From Microbulbifer variabilis ATCC 700307 (lineage in GTDB: Bacteria > Pseudomonadota > Gammaproteobacteria > Pseudomonadales > Cellvibrionaceae): a stretch of 64,000 nt of DNA. The notes under the pieces are model-generated. The model did not search any database. It saw only the letters and a list, made by a program, of their open reading frames with translations, and was not told the DNA's origin. Every line of letters starts with the position of its first letter. Position 1 is the first letter of the stretch. The DNA lies in the NCBI RefSeq assembly GCF_000380565.1, contig NZ_AQYJ01000026.1:310001-374000 (forward strand). Direction: 5' to 3'. Of the stretch, positions 25,523 through 35,000 are shown piece by piece. A program made the translations under genes and the position numbers.

Positions 25523-26497
25523 TTACGACGCTTGATCCAATATACTTAACTTAATCATCCAAGGATTGACCTCAGAAGGAGAAACAAAATCAATCTGCAG
25601 TACAATACCATCATCAGAAAACCGATATATCCATTTATTATCAATAAATTTTCCCTGACTAATTTTCCAATCTGGATTCTCTTTCATCTGTTCACTTAAC
25701 CAGGCTTTTACAGTCTCCACATCACCGGAAACCTGAAATGCGGTATACCAATCTTCCAAGTCGCCATAGCTATATTCCTTAGAAACAAATTGAATTGACT
25801 CAGGCAAGTCACCAAAATTCGGCATAATTTTGTCTGCCATTATACCCCGGATATAACCGCCCTGCGGCTGCCACTGGTACTCAATCTTCGCCGCAACACT
25901 TCTGGCTTTCTCCATCGTATCAATCTTGCTTACCAGGTATAGAGCACCATCTATTCCGGATGAAAGACCGGCGGTAGTAATGATTTTCCCGTTATCTACA
26001 AACTTTTTATTCTTTACCAATTCGATATCAGGGAAACTTTTCTCGAACGAATTGAAGGCTCCACGAATAGTGGTTGCTTTCTTACTATGAAGCAGCCCAG
26101 TATTCGCCAAAATAAAGGCACCGTTACATACCGATAGCACATACTGCACCTGCTCAGACTGCTCCTTAATCCACTGCAATATCTCCGGGTTCTCCATCGC
26201 TTTATTGATGCCACCCCCAGGGATAATTACCGCATCAAATTGATTCTCTTGATCAAAACTGGCATCTGGAACCACCTGTAATCCCATCGCTGAAGTAATG
26301 GTTTCACCATCTTCAGAGATGGTTGTCAAACGATAACGCGCCTGACCAAAAACCTCATAAGGGCCAGCATAATCAATAGTTTGTGCACCATCGTACAATA
26401 ATATTCCAATATGGAAAGCGTCCTTAGATATAGAGTGGGCCCAAGCCTTACTACTTAAAAGTAATGAGCACAGGGCAGCCCAGAAAAATATTTTCAT
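25523..26497 (-). CDS. Exported DJ-1/PfpI-family protein
   Basis: 324 residues with a signal peptide (cleavage near A-W-A-H, residue 20). The DJ-1/PfpI domain (27-205) has I-G-I-L-L-Y-D-G-A-Q-T-I-D-Y-A-G-P-Y, the elbow V-L-S-V-C-N-G-A with Cys124, I-I-P-G-G-G, and T-T-A-G-L-S-S-G-I-D-G-A-L, as in GlxA-type regulators. It has no AraC DNA-binding domain. Instead there is an extra C-terminal domain of about 100 residues without clear family. An exported member is unusual; the role may be a hydratase, amidase-like enzyme or stress protein. Confidence 0.8.
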   Translation of the reverse strand: MKIFFWAALCSLLLSSKAWAHSISKDAFHIGILLYDGAQTIDYAGPYEVFGQARYRLTTISEDGETITSAMGLQVVPDASFDQENQFDAVIIPGGGINKAMENPEILQWIKEQSEQVQYVLSVCNGAFILANTGLLHSKKATTIRGAFNSFEKSFPDIELVKNKKFVDNGKIITTAGLSSGIDGALYLVSKIDTMEKARSVAAKIEYQWQPQGGYIRGIMADKIMPNFGDLPESIQFVSKEYSYGDLEDWYTAFQVSGDVETVKAWLSEQMKENPDWKISQGKFIDNKWIYRFSDDGIVLQIDFVSPSEVNPWMIKLSILDQAS

Positions 26498-27240
26498 GGT
26501 TATAACCTTAAATTCGAAAGTCAGTTATTTTTAGCAGGAGCAAAGGTTTATTCGACAATTGATCAGACACATCATAAAAATTCCGCTATATGAATAGGGC
26601 GCCTCCAGTCGAGGCAGTTGAAAGCATAAATTAATAGCATTAGTCGCAAAGGACATAAAGCCGACAAATTAGGACATCAATTATCAGAGAAGGAGCCTTT
26701 CTATCTCATTGATAATATTTAAGCTCGGCATTGGCAATGTTTATATAGGCTCCACTGCCCTATGTTTCTTCGCAACAAACCATATTGCCCGTGCTGGGCC
26801 AGTGAGGTCCCTAAATGAATCTATTGAATTAGATCAGCCTCACCCCGTTCACGAGCAATAATTTTCCATAGTTCTTTATAGATTCTGGGGATTAGCTAAG
26901 CCTGCTTTTCGGCAAGCACTGCATCTGCAAATAACCCCAACCCATACATTGCGAATAGCAAGAACAGCTAGTTATTCATATATCAGTAAAGTAAAAAAAC
27001 TTTCCCTATATTGCTTATTACCAGGCGGACTACATGTGTTTTAGAGAATGGAGAAATCGCGATTATACTGATGGAAAAGCGGAAAATGAATTACATAGTA
27101 GAAGCAGAATAAAAAGAAGAACAAGCAACTTATAATGGCACACAAATATATTATATTTAGGGCATTTATAGAAAATATGGCATTACCTAGATGTCGATAT
27201 CACAGTTTCGGTAATGCCATCTAATTGGTGCAGGAATCTG
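26498..27240. other. Intergenic region, no gene seen
   Basis: About 740 bases of AT-rich sequence between two minus-strand genes. It should contain the DJ-1-family promoter at its left side. I see no reading frame, repeat or terminator of note. Confidence 0.4.
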
Positions 27241-29325
27241 CTAATTAGCTACAGTAAAGTTGCTTGAGGTGCCACTATAGCTGGAAATTTTTCCTGTCCA
27301 CCCACTCTTCCAGTTTCCGTAATGCTTAATACGATATGTGCCAGCTGGAGTATTTTCACCAATTGTCCACTGCCCTTCAGCAAAGGAACAAGCCAGACAA
27401 TCTATAGCGGTATCCCTGGTCCAGATAAAACGGGTATCCAAATCATTATCCGTAAGATAGGTTTCCCAGCTACCATTCACTTTTCGCTGAATCTCAATAA
27501 ACGTGCCGCCAGTCCTGAAATTATTGCGAGGATGTCCAGAGCGAAAAGAGGCGCTCACCATGTCTCCGGCAGAGTAGCTGTTACCGACATCATTCCAGAC
27601 TTGCCCAAAAGATTCCCAAAGACGCTTATCATCATAAACCACCCCGATAACATGAATCACCTGGTCATTAGATAAATCTGCAGGTGTTGGGCCTGCATCG
27701 ACTTCCAGATTATTGTTCATGGCATAGGCCATCTCCGTGTAGATTTGCTGGTAAGCTGCAAGGGTGTTGGGGCCAAAGATAGTATGGCCACCCTCATAGT
27801 GCTGCATATCAAATTCTTCGTGTGTAGTCACGTAACCGCTATAGGCATTCGCCAGACCGGCAATCACCACCGTAGAGATTCCATTACCCTGCATAGCTGA
27901 GAGCACCTGCTCTTCCAAACGGCGCCCCGCCATAGTAGTCATCTCACTGGGCGCAGCAACCAGGGCAAGGGAGCCGATTCGAAACATCTGAAATGGTAAA
28001 TAGGGTGTGTACAGCTCTTGCCCCACCACTTTACGCTCTACAAAGGTTGGCTTTGGATATTGGCAGGGATCATCCTGAGTCTCGTTGAAAACAGCCACCG
28101 CAGAAAAAGCGTTCATCAATCCAAATATCGGGAATCCATCAATTACAGATTCAAACAGGCTTTCGCTGCGATCCCATTCTGTACCCTCATTATCTACAGA
28201 CATACCTTCGAAGATACCGTCAATTCCACTGGGGCCATCCCAGGTAGAACCCGCTGTAAAGGACCAGCCAACCGCGCCTTCACATATATCCTGCTGTCCT
28301 ACTCCAGTGTACTGTCCCGCCACTGTGTAGCCTGGGAAGTAGATGATTTGATGACGATAGTCCAGTTCCCCTGTCAACTTGTTAGCTGCTGACTCATATA
28401 GTGACTGCGCTTTGGAAAACTGCTTTTCTGCAGCCAGCTCTAAACTCGCATATTCACTAGTACCGCAGCCATCTCTGGGGCCACACACATTAGGAGAGGC
28501 ATCACCCAGGTTGCTGTTGGCAAAAGCCGCCACGAAACCATCTGAGGTATTGGGCTGGCCAGCAGCCCAGGTTTCAAATAGGTAACTGGCCGCACCTTTA
28601 TGGTCGCTACTCAACTGGCGTTGTTCGGTTCCGAGGGAAACATTGTGCACAGCAAACCAATTGATAATCCCCATTGCCTCATTATCCGATCCCACCAATT
28701 TGAGCTGACTCATGGTTTTATTAGTATCGTATTGGTAATTACTAATATCGGAATTTTGTGCGTAAGGTTCTGGGTTGCGATTAACACTGGTATTGAGCAG
28801 GGTACCCTGATCCAGATAAATATCGCCCTCCTTCAGGCTGTTATTCGCTGAGACAATAGACTGGTAAATACCCTCCACAATCGCGCTATAATTATCTCCT
28901 GCGTAACCCAATGCACTCATATTCAACATTACATAGTGATCGTAACCACCAGGCCCCACATGAGTATGAGTTGCTGTGAGCATGACATTCTCATCAGTGA
29001 ACCTATTATTGCCATACTTACTTTTAAGTTTGGCGATTACACCCTGTTTAACGCCCTGGGGAATGCCCTGCAGATCCGCAGAGACAAATACTAGGCGCCG
29101 ACTATTCTGTGGATTCGCGATAATAAACGCGCGGGACCACAAACGGGTGTGAATTCCCTTTGTTGTTTGCCCTGTCTCACCATAGCCAACCATACCAACA
29201 TCGGCGGCTGGGCCCGTAATATCGTATTTACCAGTACCCAGCAACCAGTCCGCACCGAATGCAAGAGGGGTAGCGCCTACTAGCCCCAAGAGCACCACAC
29301 AAATCTTGATTATTATTTTATTCAT
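27241..29325 (-). CDS. Secreted neutral ceramidase
   Basis: 694 residues from the ATG at 29325, preceded by GGAG; a longer frame to 29376 lacks a ribosome site. A signal peptide ends near A-F-G-A. It hydrolyses the amide of ceramide to sphingosine and fatty acid. Family landmarks: T-A-T-H-T-H-V-G-P-G-G-Y (zinc His), a later W-F-A-V-H-N segment, N-L-G-D-A-S-P-N with the catalytic Ser, P-S-E-M-T-T-M-A-G-R-R, and the C-terminal immunoglobulin-like domain. Bacteria mostly lack ceramide, so it probably acts on eukaryotic or dietary lipid, fitting a marine degrader. Confidence 0.92.
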   Translation of the reverse strand: MNKIIIKICVVLLGLVGATPLAFGADWLLGTGKYDITGPAADVGMVGYGETGQTTKGIHTRLWSRAFIIANPQNSRRLVFVSADLQGIPQGVKQGVIAKLKSKYGNNRFTDENVMLTATHTHVGPGGYDHYVMLNMSALGYAGDNYSAIVEGIYQSIVSANNSLKEGDIYLDQGTLLNTSVNRNPEPYAQNSDISNYQYDTNKTMSQLKLVGSDNEAMGIINWFAVHNVSLGTEQRQLSSDHKGAASYLFETWAAGQPNTSDGFVAAFANSNLGDASPNVCGPRDGCGTSEYASLELAAEKQFSKAQSLYESAANKLTGELDYRHQIIYFPGYTVAGQYTGVGQQDICEGAVGWSFTAGSTWDGPSGIDGIFEGMSVDNEGTEWDRSESLFESVIDGFPIFGLMNAFSAVAVFNETQDDPCQYPKPTFVERKVVGQELYTPYLPFQMFRIGSLALVAAPSEMTTMAGRRLEEQVLSAMQGNGISTVVIAGLANAYSGYVTTHEEFDMQHYEGGHTIFGPNTLAAYQQIYTEMAYAMNNNLEVDAGPTPADLSNDQVIHVIGVVYDDKRLWESFGQVWNDVGNSYSAGDMVSASFRSGHPRNNFRTGGTFIEIQRKVNGSWETYLTDNDLDTRFIWTRDTAIDCLACSFAEGQWTIGENTPAGTYRIKHYGNWKSGWTGKISSYSGTSSNFTVAN

Positions 29326-30020
29326 TTTTTCTCCAAATAATTTGCTATAGCGATGCCTATACATAGCATGAGCCATGGAAAGAAGGCTGACCTTACTTGC
29401 AAAAATTATTCTGATAACGCAGTGAAAGAAACTGGCTCGATAGCCAGCTTTACGAAGTACAACTACATGACTGTACTTTTATTATTTCTATTATTTCTTC
29501 CTGATAGAGACAAACCTATACAGTGAATAGAGCTTAGACAGGTATGACAATATTCTTCCTTGATTCGCACCTTTTTATTAAGTTAATACTTTGGCACGCG
29601 GGTTCCATGATACTTCATTTACGCTATCCACAGGTTTGCAATAACTCCCAACAGACCAAAAGCCAGGGTAATTCGCAATGCCAGATCTGCAATTAGGATT
29701 TATTAAATATAGATATCATTCATAGACCGAGGTCGATGTAATTTCCACTTACTTTGAGAGGATCATCGGAGATGACCAGAACGTTTTTAGTTTAGCTTTG
29801 ATGAATTTATGACTATTCCAACAAAAACGCGCACCAATTTGGAGCGCAATCAGGAACTACCCGAGATGCCTCTAGCTTCCGATAAATTTTGAAGCACTCA
29901 CGAGCCGACAGAAGATGTGAATCAATAGTCATTTATTCAGCATAACTCCTTTAAACGAAACTTTATCGCCAGGAAGGAGCCTTAGCTGTTGGTACAAATT
30001 TAATAATTAGTGGTTTCTTG
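29326..30020. other. Divergent promoter region
   Basis: About 690 bases between the ceramidase and the CBM2 enzyme, transcribed away from each other. It must hold both promoters. No gene or clear operator seen. Confidence 0.45.
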
Positions 30021-33000
30021 ATGCATATCCGACTCATCAAAGCAAGCATGGTCCCTTTACTTTTATTAGGGCTTTCTGGTCAGGCGCTCGCAGCTACAAG
30101 CTGCGACGTGAACCTGGTTGTTCAGAGCCAGTGGAATACCGGTTACATGGCCGCTGTAGTCGTTCGAAATACTGGCAATGAACCCATCAATGGCTGGTCA
30201 GTCGACTGGCAGTGGCCCGCAGACCAAGTCATCGATCACTCCTGGAATGCCAAGATTAGTCAAAGCGGCAATATCGTTACCGCGGAGGGAACTGGCGATT
30301 TTGCCACCATACCAACAGGCGAGGCGCGGTCCTTTGGGTTTAATATCTCCTACTCTGGGGGCAAGCAGATCCCATCCAAGATAAATGCCAGCTGTAATAA
30401 GCAAGCATCTTCGCCCCCAACACCTACTGAACCGCCAACAAGCACTCCACTATCCCCAATTGAGCGCTACAACTACATTCTCGGTACCCAGACAATCAGT
30501 CCCAAGTACAGTTTTACCGGAGAAGGCTCCCTTGTGGAGTCTGCCAAGGCCATTCATGCAATGGGCTCGAATTTTCTTAAGATTGCCCTCTCCACGGGCC
30601 TGTATGATGAACTACGAGGCAAAGGGCTGGACTACCAATTCAAACGCATGCTTGAAGAAGTGCCCGCTTATCGTGAGGTCCTGGAAATGGATTTTTCCCA
30701 CTATATGTTTTGGGTGGAAGATTCAGGCTCCTGGATGGACAACAAGGGCATGTCCAAAGATGAACTAACCTGGCAGTACGATAAAATTTATGCCCTGGCT
30801 GAATACCTGCTAACGCAATATAACGGATCTGGTAAAACCTTTATGATCGGCCACTGGGAAGGGGATTGGAACCTGGTGCAAAAGGCAGACGGAACCCGTG
30901 ATGACAACCAGGAAAAAATCGACCCCATACGTATCCAGGGATTAATCGACTGGCTCAATATTCGTCAGAAGGCCATAGATGATGCTAAAGCCAATGTAAC
31001 CCACTCCGATGTCAACCTGTATCACTATGTTGAAGTCAATAGGGTTGAGTCAGCAATGCAGGGGAAGGAGCGTATTACCAATGCCGTACTGCCCCACACT
31101 AATGTGGATCTGGTGTCTTACTCAGCTTATGACCTGACTACCAAGGAAAGACACTCAGACTTCGCCACCTTACATACCGAGTTAACCAAAGCTTTAGATT
31201 TCATTAATTCAAAGCTTCCCACCAAGGCAGGCTTGCCATTTGAAAAACGAGTGTTTATTGGCGAGTACGGATACGGTGAATCCTGGTTCAAAGACTGGGG
31301 CACCCGCTCCGGAGAAGCACAGGATATGCTCTCGCGCAATGTGATTAAAACTTCATTGGAGTGGGGGACTCCTTTTATCTTGTATTGGCAGATGTATGGT
31401 AACGAGTATGACAGCTGGGCTAATGAGTTTGTCGGCTACTGGCTGATCGACAACGAGGGGAACAAAAAACAGATTTACCAAACACACCAAGAGTTCTATC
31501 GGGACGCCAAACAATACCTGATCGATTTTCAGGCAAAGCAGGGTATCCTACCTACAGAGCAAGAGTTCCGCGCCTATGCACTTAAGTGGTTTGAGTCCAC
31601 TAAATCCCCAACAACACCGCCAACTCCAGCACCAGACACAACACCTGCACCAAGCCCGGAACCTGCCCCCCCACTGCCATCCTCTGGCCAGTGTACTGTG
31701 GAATACACTGTCCAAAATGACTGGGGCAATGGCTTTATGGCTAATGTGGTTATCCGCAACACTGGAAATACCCCCATTGAGAAATGGCAGGTACAGTGGC
31801 AATGGCCAGGTAACCAAAAAGTGGCCCATCACTGGAATGCTCTGATAAGCGAAAATAGCGGTACAGTGACTGCCAGCGGCCAGGACACTATTCCTCCAGG
31901 CGAGGCTCGGGCATTTGGTTTTAATGGTGAGTACACGGGTGAAAATATTCAGCCAAACCTGACCACTAGCTGCCAGTCCAATAGCGTAACAGAACCCTCT
32001 CCGCCAAGTACCCCTGTACCTACAGAACCAGAGCCCCAGCCCACTGAGCCGTCCAATCCCAATAAAGGCAATGCCAACAGCATAAAACTCTGGCTTATTG
32101 GGGACTCGATCACCTATGGCATGACTACTCTACCCTTCAACTCCAATGGCTTCCGCTCCCAAATTTGGCAACATCTCTTCGATGCCTCCAATGGCAAATC
32201 CAGTTTCCCGCTTACCGCAAGTGAGAGCAATGGCTCCCTCCAAATTCTCTACAGTGGCAAGCCCATACACACTATCGGAACTGTAAATGGTCCAACTGGC
32301 CCAGAGGACCTGGCACAACAAAGCAGGAATTACTGGCATTCGGGAATCCCAGGAGCCACCACAAGCGATATGCTCTGCTTCCTAAACCCTACAGGTCATC
32401 AAGTTCCATCTGGCTATAACTTTGCCAACTGCGCTCAATCCATTGCTAACTTCAATTCGGTAGCTACCGAAATGTGCCGGGAAGGCAGTAACAGTGCCGG
32501 ATGGCTAGATAACCAAGCCTGCCAGCTGAGTCAAAGCCTCTCCGACACAGATGCCGTTGTGATACCTATCCAGCTGGGAACCAACGACATTACTTTCTTA
32601 AATATGAATGGCGCAACCAAGTGCAGTGCCGCACCTGATATAGGAGGTATCACAGCCAGTCGACTGGAGCAGGTTGTTGCCGGCATATTGTCACCAGCAA
32701 ATATTACGGATAACTCTACTCTGGTAGGTAAAATATATAGTCACCTTTCTTCATTAGGCATAGCCGATAAAAATATTGCCTTTGTAATCTCGATGATTCC
32801 TCGCCGAAGTAATATTGACGGGCAAGACCCCAAAAATTACTGCACCGATTACTACAATGCCCAGATTAAAAATGCGGTAGAAAATGCCAGAGCTTCTTTT
32901 AATATGTTCCTGGCAGATCAGGGAAAAATAATCCCTACTGGTGACTCGGTACATCCCACTACAGCAGGTCATAAGGTCATGGCCTGCAACCTGCTGTATG

Positions 33001-33098
33001 GTTATAGCTATGGGCATTCTGAGAGCTTCAACTGCCCAATACCAGACAGTACTCCAACTTCTGGCTTAGTGAAAGCACTAGAAAGCGTCATTCACTAG
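30021..33098 (+). CDS. Multidomain secreted enzyme: CBM2, glycosidase-like, CBM2, SGNH esterase
   Basis: 1025 residues. Signal peptide to about residue 25; a first CBM2 cellulose/xylan-binding domain (about 27-128, with N-T-G-Y and W-Q-W-P); a Pro/Thr linker; a barrel-like domain (about 150-525) with I-G-H-W-E-G-D-W, Y-H-Y-V-E-V-N and I-G-E-Y-G-Y-G-E that looks like a glycosidase; a Pro/Thr/Ala linker; a second CBM2 (about 560-655); another linker; and an SGNH esterase (about 690-1015) with L-I-G-D-S-I-T-Y-G, Q-L-G-T-N-D and D-S-V-H-P as catalytic blocks. It probably debranches and cuts plant or algal polysaccharide. The glycosidase family is not one I can name. Confidence 0.82.
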   Translation: MHIRLIKASMVPLLLLGLSGQALAATSCDVNLVVQSQWNTGYMAAVVVRNTGNEPINGWSVDWQWPADQVIDHSWNAKISQSGNIVTAEGTGDFATIPTGEARSFGFNISYSGGKQIPSKINASCNKQASSPPTPTEPPTSTPLSPIERYNYILGTQTISPKYSFTGEGSLVESAKAIHAMGSNFLKIALSTGLYDELRGKGLDYQFKRMLEEVPAYREVLEMDFSHYMFWVEDSGSWMDNKGMSKDELTWQYDKIYALAEYLLTQYNGSGKTFMIGHWEGDWNLVQKADGTRDDNQEKIDPIRIQGLIDWLNIRQKAIDDAKANVTHSDVNLYHYVEVNRVESAMQGKERITNAVLPHTNVDLVSYSAYDLTTKERHSDFATLHTELTKALDFINSKLPTKAGLPFEKRVFIGEYGYGESWFKDWGTRSGEAQDMLSRNVIKTSLEWGTPFILYWQMYGNEYDSWANEFVGYWLIDNEGNKKQIYQTHQEFYRDAKQYLIDFQAKQGILPTEQEFRAYALKWFESTKSPTTPPTPAPDTTPAPSPEPAPPLPSSGQCTVEYTVQNDWGNGFMANVVIRNTGNTPIEKWQVQWQWPGNQKVAHHWNALISENSGTVTASGQDTIPPGEARAFGFNGEYTGENIQPNLTTSCQSNSVTEPSPPSTPVPTEPEPQPTEPSNPNKGNANSIKLWLIGDSITYGMTTLPFNSNGFRSQIWQHLFDASNGKSSFPLTASESNGSLQILYSGKPIHTIGTVNGPTGPEDLAQQSRNYWHSGIPGATTSDMLCFLNPTGHQVPSGYNFANCAQSIANFNSVATEMCREGSNSAGWLDNQACQLSQSLSDTDAVVIPIQLGTNDITFLNMNGATKCSAAPDIGGITASRLEQVVAGILSPANITDNSTLVGKIYSHLSSLGIADKNIAFVISMIPRRSNIDGQDPKNYCTDYYNAQIKNAVENARASFNMFLADQGKIIPTGDSVHPTTAGHKVMACNLLYGYSYGHSESFNCPIPDSTPTSGLVKALESVIH

Positions 33099-33147
33099 TT
33101 ATACTACGATTAAATAAAGAGTTCGTTTTATAAAAAGACAGGATGGC

Positions 33148-33175
33148 GGCATGGCACATAAATTTGTGCCATGCC
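33148..33175. terminator. Convergent hairpin
   Basis: A perfect 11-bp stem (GGCATGGCACA with TGTGCCATGCC) and a 6-base loop, in the gap between the plus-strand CBM2 enzyme and the minus-strand NTF2-like gene. T-runs are weak, but the position fits a bidirectional terminator. Confidence 0.6.
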
Positions 33176-33208
33176 TATAGACAGAAAAATCTAACCCATA
33201 AGAATTCC

Positions 33209-33601
33209 TCAATTAAAATCACTCTTAACTGGAGCAGTATCATAAATGATAGCTACGGAAGAGAATCCACTTAGGTCAGTAGCAAGGTCAAAAATATCAA
33301 CCGTGTTAATAGTAGCTGGCTCTTTGCCTTTTATAGTACGCGTATAAGTCATATAAATAGCAACCTGATTTGGATTCATCACTCCCTGCATAATATTTTT
33401 TAACTCCAAGTGACGTTCTTCTGTTGCCTGAGTGACATAGGAGTAAAAATCATCAACCTGGCACTCCCCAAATATCGGAGAATAAACCCTCGCACCTTCT
33501 GTAAAAACAGCCTTCAAAGCCTCCAAATCACCTTGCTCCAAAGCCGATAAATACTTAAGACATAATCTCTGTATAGCTTCAGAGCGAATTGAGTTTTTCA
33601 T
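33209..33601 (-). CDS. NTF2-like (SnoaL-type) protein
   Basis: 130 residues with the NTF2-like pattern: an N-terminal helix pair A-I-Q-R-L-C-L-K-Y-L-S-A-L-E-Q-G-D-L-E-A-L-K-A-V-F-T-E-G-A, V-Y-S-P-I-F-G, then alternating strands ending in the V-D-I-F-D-L segment. Such proteins are small cone-shaped binding folds and include cyclases, isomerases and dehydratases of natural-product pathways. It lies 49 bases after the lyase gene, so the two are probably one transcript and this protein may act on the lyase's substrate or product. Confidence 0.72.
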   Translation of the reverse strand: MKNSIRSEAIQRLCLKYLSALEQGDLEALKAVFTEGARVYSPIFGECQVDDFYSYVTQATEERHLELKNIMQGVMNPNQVAIYMTYTRTIKGKEPATINTVDIFDLATDLSGFSSVAIIYDTAPVKSDFN

Positions 33602-33650
33602 AATTCAAGAAACCCCAGCCTGAAGAGATTTACCATTCAAATAAACATCT

Positions 33651-35000
33651 TTACCGCTCCTTCCCGGCCAGGGTTTGATCAACCATCTCACCACACAATC
33701 CTAAGTAGTTCTTGGGATCCAATAATTCATCCACCTCACTGGAACTGAGATTTGCAGATATTTCCGGGTTTTGTTTCAATAACTCGGCAAATGACTGCCC
33801 GCTTTCCACCGCATCACAACAGATCTGATATACCAGGTCATGGGCTTTCTCGCGTCCAATCTTAGGACCCAATCCCATCATAACTGCCTCAGAGGAAACC
33901 TGGCCTCCAGTCAGTTTTAGGTTTCGCATCATATTTTCCGGGTACACATTAAGTCCACTTAAAGCAAAGCGCGCTTGCGCCAAGGTTGCAGCCGACAGGC
34001 AAAATATTTCAGGAAGTACCACCCACTCAATTTCCCAGGTACCCGTAGCTCGCTCATGATCCTCTTCCATAGCATTGAGCAGAGCTGCCACCTGCTGCCT
34101 GATAATTGGCACAATGCCACTGATATAGACTGAAGAGACAGGGTTATGCTTTTGTGGCATCGTACTGGAAGCTCCTCGCCCGGACGTAAATGGCTCTGAA
34201 ACCTCACCCACTTCTGTCTGCGCCATTAATTTAATATCGAGAGCGATTTTCCCCAGCGTGCCAGTGATCAACCCCAGCAGACAGGCTACCTCAGTGATTC
34301 TATCTCGCATGGTATGCCAGGCAATACATGGCTTCCCTAGCTTAAGCTCCTCCATAATCCCCACCTGTACCGCCAATCCCTGGCTCCCTAACGAGGCCAG
34401 ATTTCCCGCTGCGCCACCAAACTCCCCAACCAGTGCACGTTTTTTAATTTCTTCTAAGCGCTGCTGGTGTCGATGGAAACCAGCCAGCCATACAGCCGCT
34501 TTATAACCAAAAGTTATTGGTACAGCCTGTTGCAAATTACTTCTCGCCACCATCGGCGTATCCCGATACTCTTTCGCCAATTTAGCTAATGCAATTGAGA
34601 TTGCTCCCACATCAGTTTCTACCAATTCCAATGCTGCACGAATCTGTAAAACGGTAGCTGTATCAGTAATATCCTGGGTTGTAGTTCCCCAGTGGCACCA
34701 TTGCCCCAGCCCTTTATCGCATAGTGCTACCAGCTGTTGTACAACCCCAAAAACGGGATAACCAATCAACTCTGTCTGTGCCTTTAAGCGTACGAAATCA
34801 ATCTCATCGGCGTTGCAGTGGCTGCAAATCTCTTTCGCCGCCTCCTCGGGGATGATCCCCAATCGCGCTTGAACTTTTGCCAGGGCCGCCTCGACATCCA
34901 GGTAGTACTGAACTCTCTGTTTATCTGAAAAAATATCTCGCATTGCCTGCGTGCTGAAAAGATCACAGAAAACTACTGAGTCAATAAGAGTTGCTGCCAC
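33651..35000 (-). CDS. PcaB-like lyase of the fumarase/adenylosuccinate lyase superfamily
   Basis: 449 residues. Superfamily features: W-C-H-W-G-T-T-T-Q-D-I-T-D-T in the first conserved region, F-G-G-A-A-G-N-L-A-S-L-G in the second, and the signature S-S-T-M-P-Q-K-H-N-P. The overall match is closest to 3-carboxy-cis,cis-muconate cycloisomerase (PcaB), but no protocatechuate genes are near. The same subfamily includes nitrosuccinate lyase (CreD) and the lyases of the fluopsin C pathway, which add or remove fumarate. Its neighbours (NTF2-like protein, diiron oxidase, methyltransferase, oxygenase) favour a tailoring role of this kind. Catalytic residues look intact. Confidence 0.82.
   Translation of the reverse strand: MAATLIDSVVFCDLFSTQAMRDIFSDKQRVQYYLDVEAALAKVQARLGIIPEEAAKEICSHCNADEIDFVRLKAQTELIGYPVFGVVQQLVALCDKGLGQWCHWGTTTQDITDTATVLQIRAALELVETDVGAISIALAKLAKEYRDTPMVARSNLQQAVPITFGYKAAVWLAGFHRHQQRLEEIKKRALVGEFGGAAGNLASLGSQGLAVQVGIMEELKLGKPCIAWHTMRDRITEVACLLGLITGTLGKIALDIKLMAQTEVGEVSEPFTSGRGASSTMPQKHNPVSSVYISGIVPIIRQQVAALLNAMEEDHERATGTWEIEWVVLPEIFCLSAATLAQARFALSGLNVYPENMMRNLKLTGGQVSSEAVMMGLGPKIGREKAHDLVYQICCDAVESGQSFAELLKQNPEISANLSSSEVDELLDPKNYLGLCGEMVDQTLAGKER

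Noticed and set aside
33651..35000. True PcaB of protocatechuate breakdown
   Set aside because: No other pca gene is present and the neighbours are oxidative tailoring enzymes, although sequence alone would allow it.
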